A DNA stretch of 64,000 nt, taken from positions 124,001 to 188,000 of the forward strand of contig NZ_BAAAZE010000010.1 in assembly GCF_039536745.1 (NCBI RefSeq), in the 5' to 3' direction. Of the stretch, positions 37,097 to 47,998 are shown one piece after another; positions within the stretch are counted from its first letter, which is position 1; every line of letters starts with the position of its first letter. The notes under the pieces were generated by a model. The model was given only the letters and a program-made list of their open reading frames with translations. It had not been told where the DNA came from and ran no database searches. The translations under genes were made by a program, and so were the position numbers. The DNA comes from Actimicrobium antarcticum (GTDB lineage Bacteria > Pseudomonadota > Gammaproteobacteria > Burkholderiales > Burkholderiaceae_D).

Positions 37097-37134
37097 AAAA
37101 AATGACGGGGTGGTACATCGCTGTACCACCCCGT
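37097..37134 (-). terminator. Intrinsic-terminator-like hairpin between acnD and prpF
   Basis: A perfect 13-bp stem, ACGGGGTGGTACA (37122-37134 read on the minus strand) with TGTACCACCCCGT (37105-37117) and a 4-nt loop, is followed on the minus strand by CATTTTTT. It lies 24 bp after acnD and 14 bp before the prpF start, inside the operon. On the opposite strand no T-run follows. Confidence 0.75.
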
Positions 37135-37158
37135 GAAGGTGATGATGGTCAGCGAAAG

Positions 37159-39753
<2,595 letters not shown>

Positions 39754-39790
39754 GGTGTCCTTGAATGAGGGTGATGGCGCTTGCGTGAGT

Positions 39791-40942
39791 TCACTTGCGC
39801 TTGCTGATCGGCACGAACGCCAGGTCATCGGGACCGACGTAGTTCGCGCTCGGGCGAATGATCTTGTTGTCGATGCGCTGCTCGATGATGTGCGCGGCCC
39901 AACCGGAGGTGCGGGCGATCACGAACAGCGGCGTGAACATGGCAGTCGGCACACCCATCATGTGGTACGACACGGCCGAGAACCAGTCCAGGTTCGGGAA
40001 CATGCGCTTGGCTTCCCACATCACGGTTTCGAGGCGCTCGGCGATGTCGAACATCTTGGTCGAGCCTTCTTCGTGCGACAGGGAACGGGCCACTTCCTTG
40101 ATGACCTTGTTGCGCGGATCCGAGACGGTATAAACCGGATGGCCAAAGCCGATCACGACTTCCTTGTTCTCGACGCGGCGACGGATGTCGGCTTCGGCTT
40201 CATCGGGATTGTCGTAGCGCTTCTGGATTTCGAACGCGACTTCATTGGCGCCGCCATGCTTCGGTCCGCGCAAGGCACCGATACCGCCGGTGATGGCGGA
40301 GAACATGTCGGACCCCGTGCCGGCGACCACGCGGGCAGCGAAGGTCGAGGCATTGAATTCGTGTTCGGCGTACAGGATCAGCGAGACATGCATCGCTTTT
40401 TCCCAGGCTTCGGACGGCTTTTTACCGTGCAGCAGATGCAGGAAATGCGCGCCGATGGAGTCATCGTCGGTCTGCGTTTCGATGCGCTTGCCGTTGGTGC
40501 TGTAGTGGTACCAGTACAGCAGCATCGAACCCAGCGAGGCCATCAACCGGTCGGCGATATCGCGCGCGCCCGGGGTGTTGTGATCGTCTTTTTCGGGCAG
40601 CATGCATCCCAGTGCCGACACGCCGGTGCGCATCACGTCCATCGGATGCGACGACGCCGGCAGTGCTTCGAGCACGATCTTCACGCTGGCAGGCAAGCCG
40701 CGCAGCGCTTTCAGTTTGGCCTTGTAGGCATGCAGTTCCGCGCTGGTCGGCAGCTTGCCGTGGACCAGCAAATGCGCGATCTCTTCGAATTCGCAGGTGT
40801 CGGCGACGTCGAGGATGTCGTAGCCGCGATAGTGCAGGTCATTGCCGGTCTTGCCGACGGTGCAGAGTGCGGTATTGCCAGCGGTAACGCCTGACAGGGC
40901 AACCGATTTCTTCGGCTTGAATGCAGGTACGGATTCGGTCAT
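39791..40942 (-). CDS. prpC: PrpC, 2-methylcitrate synthase
   Basis: Condenses propionyl-CoA with oxaloacetate to 2-methylcitrate. The protein is 383 residues with the citrate-synthase fold: LHYRGYDILDVAD near residue 33, the catalytic His segment EHEFNAS near 220, GALRGPKHGGANE near 246-258 and GFGHPVYTVSDPR near 298. PrpC rather than GltA is indicated by short length, the missing N-terminal GltA domain and the operon. ATG at 40942, 20 bp after prpB. Confidence 0.96.
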   Translation of the reverse strand: MTESVPAFKPKKSVALSGVTAGNTALCTVGKTGNDLHYRGYDILDVADTCEFEEIAHLLVHGKLPTSAELHAYKAKLKALRGLPASVKIVLEALPASSHPMDVMRTGVSALGCMLPEKDDHNTPGARDIADRLMASLGSMLLYWYHYSTNGKRIETQTDDDSIGAHFLHLLHGKKPSEAWEKAMHVSLILYAEHEFNASTFAARVVAGTGSDMFSAITGGIGALRGPKHGGANEVAFEIQKRYDNPDEAEADIRRRVENKEVVIGFGHPVYTVSDPRNKVIKEVARSLSHEEGSTKMFDIAERLETVMWEAKRMFPNLDWFSAVSYHMMGVPTAMFTPLFVIARTSGWAAHIIEQRIDNKIIRPSANYVGPDDLAFVPISKRK

Positions 40943-40962
40943 GGTGTCTCCTGAAGGATGAA

Positions 40963-41856
40963 TTATTTTTTGGCGTTTTGTGCTGCGAAGAGTGCGTCGA
41001 GCTTGTCTTCGTAGGCGTAATAATCGATGCGGTCGTAGAGTTCCTTGCGGGTCTGCATCGTATCGACGACGTTCTGCTGCGAGCCGTCGCGACGGATCGC
41101 GTTGTAGACGTTTTCGGCAGCCTTGTTCATGGCGCGGAAGGCCGACAGCGGATACAGGACCAGGCCGACGTCAGCGCTTTTCAGTTCGTCGACCGTGAAC
41201 AATGGCGTGGCGCCGAATTCGGTGATGTTGGCCAGTACCGGCACCTTGACGGCAGCGGCGAACTGCTTGTACATCGCGAGTTCGGTGATGGCTTCCGGGA
41301 AGATCATGTCGGCGCCGGCTTCGACGCAGGCGATGGCACGTTCCAGTGCAGCGTCCAGACCATCGACGGCCAGCGCATCGGTGCGCGCCATGATCACGAA
41401 GTTCTCGTCGGTACGGGCATCGACGGCGGCCTTGATGCGGTCGACCATTTCCTGCAGCGAGACGATTTCCTTGTTCGGACGATGACCGCAGCGCTTGGCG
41501 CCGACCTGGTCTTCGATGTGCATCGCCGCTGCGCCAAATTTGATCATCGACTTGACGGTACGTGCCACATTGAAGGCCGATGAACCGAAGCCGGTATCGA
41601 CATCCACCAGCAATGGCAGGTCGCAGACATCGGTGATGCGGCGCACGTCGGTGAGCACATCATCGAGCGAGGTGATACCCAGGTCAGGCAGACCGAGCGA
41701 ACCGGCAGCCACACCGCCACCCGACAGGTAGATCGCCTTGAAGCCGGCACGTTTTGCCAGCAGCGCATGGTTGGCATTGATGGCACCGACGACTTGCAGC
41801 GGCGATTCTTCTTGCATGGCCTTGCGGAAGGCGGCACCAGCGGAATATTGGGTCAT
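40963..41856 (-). CDS. prpB: PrpB, 2-methylisocitrate lyase
   Basis: Cleaves 2-methylisocitrate to pyruvate and succinate. The protein is 297 residues, a typical length. The lyase signature KRCGH (near residues 121-125) carries the catalytic Cys; Mg-binding Asp residues lie in LVDVDTGFG near 85-93; LSGGGVAAGSLGLPD near 45-59 forms the substrate loop. First gene of the operon, transcribed from a sigma-54 promoter 49 bp upstream and divergent from its regulator prpR. Confidence 0.97.
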   Translation of the reverse strand: MTQYSAGAAFRKAMQEESPLQVVGAINANHALLAKRAGFKAIYLSGGGVAAGSLGLPDLGITSLDDVLTDVRRITDVCDLPLLVDVDTGFGSSAFNVARTVKSMIKFGAAAMHIEDQVGAKRCGHRPNKEIVSLQEMVDRIKAAVDARTDENFVIMARTDALAVDGLDAALERAIACVEAGADMIFPEAITELAMYKQFAAAVKVPVLANITEFGATPLFTVDELKSADVGLVLYPLSAFRAMNKAAENVYNAIRRDGSQQNVVDTMQTRKELYDRIDYYAYEDKLDALFAAQNAKK

Positions 41857-41904
41857 GAGGTCACTTTCGGGTGTGTTTCATCGGACTTGCTTGCAATGAG
41901 TGTT

Positions 41905-41919
41905 GCAATCGCCGTGCCA
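41905..41919 (-). promoter_or_regulatory. prpB: Sigma-54 promoter of the prp operon
   Basis: The minus strand reads TGGCACGGCGATTGC: -24 element TGGCAC and -12 element TTGC with the exact GG-N10-GC spacing of sigma-54 promoters. Transcription would start near 41893, giving a leader of about 37 nt before prpB. It agrees with the divergent prpR, which encodes a sigma-54 activator with the GAFTGS loop. Confidence 0.85.
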
Positions 41920-41994
41920 CCCCTTGCCGATACGCTGTAACGTCCCTGTAACGGCCATTCATTCAATACTGGCTGAAGCTTCATCGCGCTATCA

Positions 41995-42030
41995 CGTTTC
42001 AAATTCCGTTACACTTGCAACATTGAAACG
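41995..42030. promoter_or_regulatory. Inverted repeat, candidate PrpR upstream binding site
   Basis: CGTTTCAA (41995-42002) and TTGAAACG (42023-42030) are exact 8-bp inverted repeats with a 20-bp spacer. They lie about 80-110 bp upstream of the prp sigma-54 promoter, the usual distance for an enhancer, and just ahead of the prpR start (42043), so one site could also autoregulate prpR. No binding data. Confidence 0.5.
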
Positions 42031-42042
42031 CCAAGGTGAAAC

Positions 42043-43641
42043 ATGCACCGTCCCATTCTCCCCGTCCCCATCGACCCGAATGACAAGCCGATCATCTGGA
42101 CGGTCTCGATCTCCCGGCTGTTCGACCTGTTCCGCGACATCATGCTGGAGTACGGCGACGCCGCCACGATCGAGCCGATCAATCTCGGCTTTGAAGACGC
42201 AGTGCGCCACATCCGCGAACGGCTGGCGACCGAACGCTGCGACGCGGTCATTGCCGCCGGCTCGAATGCGGCATATCTTAAAAGCCGCTTGTCGGTACCG
42301 GTCATCATCGCCAAGGCCAGCGGCTTCGACGTGATGCAGGCACTGGCCCGCGCACGCCGCATCACGCCGCACATCGGCCTGATCAGCTACCAGCAAACCA
42401 TGCCGGAACTGAGCGACTTCCAGGCCACCTTTGGCCTCGATATCGTCCAGCGCAGCTATGTCACCGAAGAGGACGCGCGCGCCCAGATCAGCGAACTCAA
42501 GGCCACCGGCGTCAAGGCCATCGTCGGCGCGGGACTGATCGCCGACCTGGCCGAAGAAGCCGGCCTGGCCAGCGTGTTCGTGTATTCCGCCGCGTCGATC
42601 CGGCAAGCCTTTGATGACGCGCTGGAGATCGCCCGCTTCACCCGCATCGAAACCAATCGGCGTCGCCCGGCAGCACCGGCCGATACGCTGCGCGCGCGTC
42701 ATGGCCTCAATGATCTGCGGGGGGAGTCGGCCGCCATGCAGCGCGTGCGACAAGCCATCACGCTGTTTTCCCGCTCGCCGGCAACGGTACTGATCCAGGG
42801 TGAAACCGGCAGCGGCAAAGAACTCGCCGCACAGGCAATCCACCGCGAAAGCACGCGGGCGCGGCAACCCTTCGTCGCGCTCAATTGCGGCGCGCTGGCC
42901 GAGTCGTTGCTGGAAGCCGAGCTGTTCGGCCACGAAGAAGGCGCCTTCACCGGATCACGGCGCGGCGGCCATGCCGGGCTATTCGAAGCGGCCCAGCACG
43001 GCACCTTGTTTCTGGATGAAATCGGCGAGATGGCGCTGCCGCTGCAGACCCGCTTGCTGCGCGTGCTGGAAGAACGGGAAGTGGTGCGCGTCGGTGGCAC
43101 GCGGCCGATTCCGGTCGATGTGCGCATCGTCAGCGCCACCCATTGCGACCTCGACCAGCGCATGCGCGAAGGCCGCTTCCGGCCCGATCTGTTTTATCGG
43201 CTGGGCGTCCTGCGGATGACCTTGCCGCCGCTGCGCGAGCGCCCGGACGATCAGGTCGAACTGGCCGCCTGGTGCCTGAAGAATGCACTGGCCGCGATGG
43301 GCCTGCGCCCGCATGCCAACCTGCAGGCCGAGCTGAGCGCCTGCGCGTCGCTGCTGGCCGGCTACGGCTGGCCCGGCAATGTGCGCGAACTGCGCAACAT
43401 GATGGAACGGGTCGCGCTGTATCTGGCAGCCGAGCCGCTACAGGCCTTGTCGCCGGGGTTGTTGCTGGCGGTCGCGCCGGAACTGATGCGCGCCGGGGCA
43501 ATCGCGCCGATGGTGGTCACGAGCGCACCCGTGGAATCACTGGCCGAGGTGCTGGCGCGCTTCGATGGCAATCGGGAAGCGGCGGCGAAGTATCTGGGAA
43601 TGAGCAGGACGACGTTGTGGCGGAAGTTGCGGGGCGCGTAG
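42043..43641 (+). CDS. prpR: PrpR, sigma-54-dependent activator of propionate catabolism
   Basis: 532 residues in three domains. N-terminal PrpR_N sensor (about 10-200), expected to bind 2-methylcitrate. Central AAA+ domain: Walker A GETGSGKE (253-260), sigma-54 contact loop GAFTGS (300-305), LFLDEIGEM Walker B and an RPDLFYRLGVLR sensor segment. C-terminal Fis-type helix-turn-helix (about 500-530; GNREAAAKYLGMSRTTLWRK). Divergent from prpB with 186 bp between starts. ATG at 42043 with AAGGTGAA upstream. Part of the AAA+ coding sequence (43345-43410) is duplicated at 45845-45910. Confidence 0.95.
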   Translation: MHRPILPVPIDPNDKPIIWTVSISRLFDLFRDIMLEYGDAATIEPINLGFEDAVRHIRERLATERCDAVIAAGSNAAYLKSRLSVPVIIAKASGFDVMQALARARRITPHIGLISYQQTMPELSDFQATFGLDIVQRSYVTEEDARAQISELKATGVKAIVGAGLIADLAEEAGLASVFVYSAASIRQAFDDALEIARFTRIETNRRRPAAPADTLRARHGLNDLRGESAAMQRVRQAITLFSRSPATVLIQGETGSGKELAAQAIHRESTRARQPFVALNCGALAESLLEAELFGHEEGAFTGSRRGGHAGLFEAAQHGTLFLDEIGEMALPLQTRLLRVLEEREVVRVGGTRPIPVDVRIVSATHCDLDQRMREGRFRPDLFYRLGVLRMTLPPLRERPDDQVELAAWCLKNALAAMGLRPHANLQAELSACASLLAGYGWPGNVRELRNMMERVALYLAAEPLQALSPGLLLAVAPELMRAGAIAPMVVTSAPVESLAEVLARFDGNREAAAKYLGMSRTTLWRKLRGA

Positions 43642-43892
43642 CGGGGCTGCGTGCCCTGTCCGGGGACGCAAACCCGCCACGGCGCTTGATATTCAATGGC
43701 CACCGCGGGATTTTCTGCTGCACCAATTGTTTCATCACACCACATTTTTCAGACGCAGACGTTCTGGCCAACGCGTCATTTTTGTCGTGAAAGTAACAAT
43801 TCGACATTTAACCGACACTGAAAACGCTTCCTGTTTGCCAGACGATCCACCACACCTAGAGACAGAGACTGCACCGATTTCTCCAGCATTAT

Positions 43893-43911
43893 TTGTTAAA
43901 TTATTTAACAA
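43893..43911. promoter_or_regulatory. 19-bp perfect palindrome upstream of the lipoprotein gene
   Basis: TTGTTAAAT and ATTTAACAA are exact reverse complements around one T, 18 bp before the ATG at 43930 and overlapping any likely -10 region. This size and position suit an operator for a dimeric repressor. The rest of 43642-43929 shows no gene. Confidence 0.5.
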
Positions 43912-43929
43912 CTAAATGGAGTGACATTC

Positions 43930-44472
43930 ATGACTTTTTACCAGCTTGCGGCGAGCGCCTGCATCGGACTGGCCGTGGCCGCTTGCGGCGGCCGCGACGA
44001 CGACACCACCGGCGCGGGAGCCACCACCCCGGTCACGGTTGCATCACCCCTCGTTCAGCTCGAAAACAGCGGCGCCCTGCCCAGGCTGGACCGCTCCGCG
44101 TCGCTGGCCGGACCGGATGCCAACAACAACGGCGTCCGGGATGACATTGACGATTACATCAATACAAAATTTACGGATCCGAAGCAGCGGGCTGCGGTGT
44201 TGCAGGATGCCCGGACGATGCAGAAAGCGGTGCTGGTTGATCCGACTAACAAAGAGGCAAGCAAAGCAGTGAGTCTCGAAATGATGGCCGCCGTTAACTG
44301 CGTCTCTTCTCGATTTCCGGATGGGCAAGGATTGGAGTCCGCATCGGCTATTGGCGCAAAGATCGAAGCAATTACCACCAATACCAAGCCGCGCCTGAAA
44401 GCGTATCTGGCTTTTAATAAATCACAGGACGGCACCGCGATCAGCCTACCGACAGGTGACACCTGTGAATAA
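43930..44472 (+). CDS. Putative lipoprotein with EF-hand-like Asp/Asn loop
   Basis: A 180-residue protein. The N-terminus MTFYQLAASACIGLAVAACGG has a lipobox-like VAAC (Cys20 or so), followed by an acidic Asp-rich linker. DANNNGVRDDIDDYI near residues 65-79 resembles a calcium-binding dockerin/EF-hand loop. Two later Cys may form a disulphide. The start is ATG at 43930 with GGAG nine bases upstream; GTG at 43921 is less likely. Its last codons overlap the next gene, so the two form an operon and probably act together at the cell surface. Family not recognised. Confidence 0.7.
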   Translation: MTFYQLAASACIGLAVAACGGRDDDTTGAGATTPVTVASPLVQLENSGALPRLDRSASLAGPDANNNGVRDDIDDYINTKFTDPKQRAAVLQDARTMQKAVLVDPTNKEASKAVSLEMMAAVNCVSSRFPDGQGLESASAIGAKIEAITTNTKPRLKAYLAFNKSQDGTAISLPTGDTCE

Positions 44473-45787
44473 GCGCATGCGTTCCGTGGTTGCCCTCTTT
44501 ACCGGCATTTGCATGATGGTCGGCGGCTCGACGGTCAGGGCACAAACTAACCCTGTTTCTGACAATGACATCTGCAAAACCGAAACAATTTTCGCGTTTT
44601 TTAACGGCGTCAAGACATCAATAAGACAAGCCGAGTATGCGCTGGACAATTTCAAGAAAATTCACGGCGCGAAGCTCGCCGACAACCAGATAATCCGCTA
44701 CGAACTGATGTACAACAGCAGCAACGATTTCGAGGATTTCGTCGAGACATTCGAGCAGCGCATGCTTGAACAGAATGGCCTGCTGGCCAACCGCTTTGAG
44801 CTGTTTTTCGAAGCCATGCAAGGCGGGGGCGATTGGTGGACGACCATTGTCAATTCCGTCGCGGCGGCGGGCCAGACCTTGTCCGCGCTGGTCGATTCCG
44901 TGAATGCCATTACCACCCGCAATCTGACCACCCTCCTCGCCAACCCACCAACCGAGATCACCTATCAGGAACACCGCACCCGCATCGACAACTTCGCCCT
45001 CGAAGGCAAGAAGATGCTGTTCGTCGCCCATTCGCAAGGCAACCTGTTCGTCAATCCGGCCTATCGCTATGCCGTCTCCAGGTCACCGTCCAGCGCCGTC
45101 GGGGTGGTGCATATCGCTCCCGCCTCACCCGTCGTGATCGGACCACATGTATTGGCCAATCTTGATCTGGTCATCAATGCGTTGCGCATCGTCGGATCGG
45201 TGGTCAACATCACCGACAACATTCCCGACTATGCCGCCAGGCCGGCCGGCATTCAAGGGCTCAGGGACAGGCTGGGGCATGGATTACTGGAAATCTATCT
45301 CAACCCGTATCTCGCTATCAGCGCCAAAGTGAAGTCTCTCATCAACAACGGCCTGGCCAGTCTGGTCCAGCCACCCTCGCGTGCCGCCACCGGATTCTTT
45401 TCGACGACGCTGACCTGGGACGGCATCGGTGACGTCGACACCCACATCGACGAGCCCGGCGGCACCCATGTCTGGTACCGCAGCAAACAAGGCCGCGCCG
45501 GGTTCCTGGATGTCGACAACGTCGTGGCAAACGGTCCAGAACATTATTACGCCAGTTGCAGCGCCCAGAAGTTGCAGACAGGGACCTACAAGATCGCCAT
45601 CGCCAATTACGCCCGCGCCACCGGCCGGACGGCGACCATGCAGGTTGCCTCATATGGGTCGGGCGTTCTCGGCACCAAATCCGTCACGCTCGGTGGCGAA
45701 ACAGGCGACACACCCATGGCAACGCTTTTTACGGTAAACGTGACAAAGGACGCTGCCGGCGTGTTCAGGGCGGCACTGGGAAATTAA
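44465..45787 (+). CDS. Secreted lipase/esterase-like alpha/beta hydrolase with C-terminal DUF2135-like domain
   Basis: About 440 residues. Signal peptide (RSVVALFTGICMMVGGSTVRAQ). The nucleophile elbow AHSQGNLF (Ser in GxSxG-like AHSQG) lies near residue 190, after a hydrophobic strand KMLFVAHS; later Asp/His partners cannot be assigned with certainty. The C-terminal 110 residues (LTWDGIGDVDTHIDEPGGTH ... NGPEHYYA ... GTYKIAIANYA) look like a DUF2135/YfaP-type beta-sandwich. Probably extracellular or periplasmic and acting on lipids or esters. The start is uncertain: GTG 44465 or 44456, both overlapping the lipoprotein stop; ATG 44477 is a third option. Confidence 0.75.
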   Translation: MNKRMRSVVALFTGICMMVGGSTVRAQTNPVSDNDICKTETIFAFFNGVKTSIRQAEYALDNFKKIHGAKLADNQIIRYELMYNSSNDFEDFVETFEQRMLEQNGLLANRFELFFEAMQGGGDWWTTIVNSVAAAGQTLSALVDSVNAITTRNLTTLLANPPTEITYQEHRTRIDNFALEGKKMLFVAHSQGNLFVNPAYRYAVSRSPSSAVGVVHIAPASPVVIGPHVLANLDLVINALRIVGSVVNITDNIPDYAARPAGIQGLRDRLGHGLLEIYLNPYLAISAKVKSLINNGLASLVQPPSRAATGFFSTTLTWDGIGDVDTHIDEPGGTHVWYRSKQGRAGFLDVDNVVANGPEHYYASCSAQKLQTGTYKIAIANYARATGRTATMQVASYGSGVLGTKSVTLGGETGDTPMATLFTVNVTKDAAGVFRAALGN

Positions 45788-45793
45788 CGAACA

Positions 45794-45982
45794 TTGCGCG
45801 ATGAGGTACCGGCATCCGTGTTCCGCTCAGAATTGGGCGCGTCGGCCTCGCTGCTGGCCGGCTACGGCTGGTACGGCAATGTGCGCGAACTGCGCAGCAT
45901 GATGGAACGGATTGAACTCGCCAACATCGCAGAACACAATGCTGCGCTCATTGAAAGGACCTGGAATGACGACTTCCGCTAA
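45794..45982 (+). pseudogene. Fragment duplicated from prpR (AAA+ domain piece)
   Basis: The DNA at 45845-45910 matches prpR 43345-43410 at 62 of 66 positions, exactly 2500 bp downstream, and the encoded ASLLAGYGWYGNVRELRSMM keeps the prpR frame. Flanking residues do not match. The 62-residue frame lacks every other part of a regulator and is almost certainly non-functional. It brackets the lipoprotein/lipase pair together with the parent gene. Confidence 0.8.
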
Positions 45983-46049
45983 ATCGATAGAGTTCGATGA
46001 CGACAGCATGTGGATCGCTCTATCGGACAGCCGTTCTATTGGTGCTGTA

Positions 46050-47240
46050 TCAAGCGAGCGCCGGCGGCATGAACTGCGTCGGAATATGCAAATTGAAGTG
46101 ATTGTCCGAGATGATCGCCACCGGGATCTGTTTGAAATAGGTGTGCAAGCCGGCGGCGTTATCCGTGTCTTCAGCGGCGGTAAAACCCGCCGCCTCCCTG
46201 GCGGTGCACATGTGCAGCTGGATGGCCCCTTCGACGGGCACCGCACCGTCAGCGCCACGCGGAATCTCCAGCACGGCACCGGCAGCGCCCAGCTGCTGAA
46301 TCACGCGCAGCATATCCTCGCCGGAGACAAGCCTGTTTTTAAAAGCCAGCGCGTGGGCACGTTCGAACGATGCGCCGCTTTTTTCAAGCAGCATGAAAGT
46401 CAGATTGCTCAGCATGCCCGACGTTTCATCCGGCAGCTTGCCGGGAAAATGCAAGCGACTGGCTGCGCTGAACGGCTGCGATACCACGGCCTGCAATCCT
46501 TTTTCCTTCAGGGCGGTTGCTGCCATGTGCATGTGATCGGCGAGTGCGGTCGCGCTCTCGCCGAGACTTTCGATGATCGATCGTTTGAGTTGCTCAGGCG
46601 TCAATTGCAGCATCACGCTCATCCAGGCGCATTGCCAGGCGCACTGATTCTGGTTGCCCGAGATTTCTTTGAGCGTGTGCGTGGCGGACAGGCCCGAGGC
46701 AAAACGTTGCAGCTGCCCTGCACCGAGATGCTGGTCCCGGAATGTGTCGATGCCAGGCGCAGCAAAGTGCGGCAGCCGGGTAGCTGCAGTATCTGGTTCC
46801 AACACCGCGATTTTTTGTACCGAACCGGTATCAACACCGCCAGTGTCACCCAGCGATAACTTGATCGCTAACGCTAACTCGGCGGCCTCGACTTGTTGCA
46901 CCAGCTGCGCGTTGTAAGCGTGCTCTGCCGGTGTGCGTTCGCGCAAAGTGGCGTCGCTAACTGGTGGGTTCAGCGGTGCATGCGTTGCCTGAACCTGGCG
47001 GCTGACATCGCCAGAGACTCTTGCAAGCGGCCCGGCCTGCGAACTGCGCGAGAGCGTACGAAGTCTTGCTGCCACGCTTTGGCCTCTGATAACAGAATTA
47101 CGCCGGCCATCCGGTGGCTCGGTCGACCGCGGAGAGCCCCGAGGAAGCAGCATTTCGGACGCCGAATCCCGAGTCTGCTCAGCCCGGTCGGCGCCGGTCC
47201 ATCTCGCATAGGCCTGTCGGCAGGCCGTAAAAAGTCCCAT
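46050..47240 (-). CDS. Papain/OTU-like cysteine protease with ubiquitin-interacting motif (candidate T3SS effector)
   Basis: 396 residues from ATG 47240 (TTG 47252 is an alternative). N-terminus MGLFTACR fits the eukaryotic myristoylation pattern (Gly2, Ala6) with a nearby Cys7 for palmitoylation. Residues about 15-110 are Ser/Arg/Pro-rich and probably disordered. A UIM-like helix EAAELALAIKLSLGD lies at about 118-132 (Ala125, Ser129). The catalytic region begins with NQCAWQCAWMS (Cys200, Cys204) and ends with DNHFNLHI (His381), the Cys...His spacing and NHF/Y pattern seen in OTU and papain-fold deubiquitinases. A near-consensus hrp box lies 127 bp upstream. Inferred role: host deubiquitinase delivered by T3SS. 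Confidence 0.65.
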   Translation of the reverse strand: MGLFTACRQAYARWTGADRAEQTRDSASEMLLPRGSPRSTEPPDGRRNSVIRGQSVAARLRTLSRSSQAGPLARVSGDVSRQVQATHAPLNPPVSDATLRERTPAEHAYNAQLVQQVEAAELALAIKLSLGDTGGVDTGSVQKIAVLEPDTAATRLPHFAAPGIDTFRDQHLGAGQLQRFASGLSATHTLKEISGNQNQCAWQCAWMSVMLQLTPEQLKRSIIESLGESATALADHMHMAATALKEKGLQAVVSQPFSAASRLHFPGKLPDETSGMLSNLTFMLLEKSGASFERAHALAFKNRLVSGEDMLRVIQQLGAAGAVLEIPRGADGAVPVEGAIQLHMCTAREAAGFTAAEDTDNAAGLHTYFKQIPVAIISDNHFNLHIPTQFMPPALA

Positions 47241-47998
47241 TATTTCCGCCAAAAAAAGTCATCGCATCCGTTCGCACAGCCGAAGACAGCAATTCCGGCT
47301 CGCACCATTGAACGCGCCACGACGATCAACCCTCCATTCTGTTGACCACAGGACGACACTCCCCGATGAGTGCGCCGACCAACCGATCAGTTCCAAAATG
47401 AACGAGTGCACAATTGGAAACCGAATTCCGGACAACACATCGGCGCGCAATCGCGGCACCCGTTTTTAGTGCGCCACATCCGTCGATCACTCTGACTTGA
47501 CCAGCTTGCGCTGAACAATTACCAACCGCCACATTGGAAAGTTCCGTTCCCGATGACCACGTATCGTGCAGCCAAAGAAAGCCCGTATCGCTTCTGTCCA
47601 CCGTGTTCGCTCTGGCAAAAACCCCTGTCTCTGCATGTTGAAAAACCCAGCCGATGAAGACTCAACGGCCATTTGTACCCGCTTTTTTTCGCCGTTCAGC
47701 GACACCATGTGACCACCTGTGCCCCCCAAGCGAATACAAAGACCAGTGCTATTTTCTGATGACAAATATCACGGCAGCTCGATGCAGCAATTCGTGGCGC
47801 GACTCAACCGGGTGGTCGACTTTTCAGAGAAGAAAGCCGTGGCATGGACATCCAACGACGCCGACAGATTACCGGCCTCCATGCGACGCAGGGGGAACCG
47901 ATATCTGCGTGTGCTCGGAAAACGTCGCCAACGATTCCTTGTCACGTTTTCTGGCCACCTACATATCACTTTTTTACCAAGAATGACGCCCGCACCAT
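47241..47998. other. Low-GC intergenic region with hrp-type promoter
   Basis: About 760 bp between the protease and gst genes. It contains the protease promoter (47367-47394). Two overlapping frames of 70-140 codons exist (47487-47765 minus, 47719-48141 plus) but neither has a ribosome site, domain or codon pattern I can support; the second runs antisense into gst. Confidence 0.45.
47367..47394 (-). promoter_or_regulatory. Near-consensus hrp box (HrpL ECF promoter)
   Basis: The minus strand reads GGAACT, 15 bases, GCACTCA, against the consensus GGAACC-N15/16-CCACNNA: C to T at the sixth base (a variant known to be used) and C to G at the first base of the second element. It lies 127 bp before the ATG at 47240, a normal distance for effector genes. 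Confidence 0.55.
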
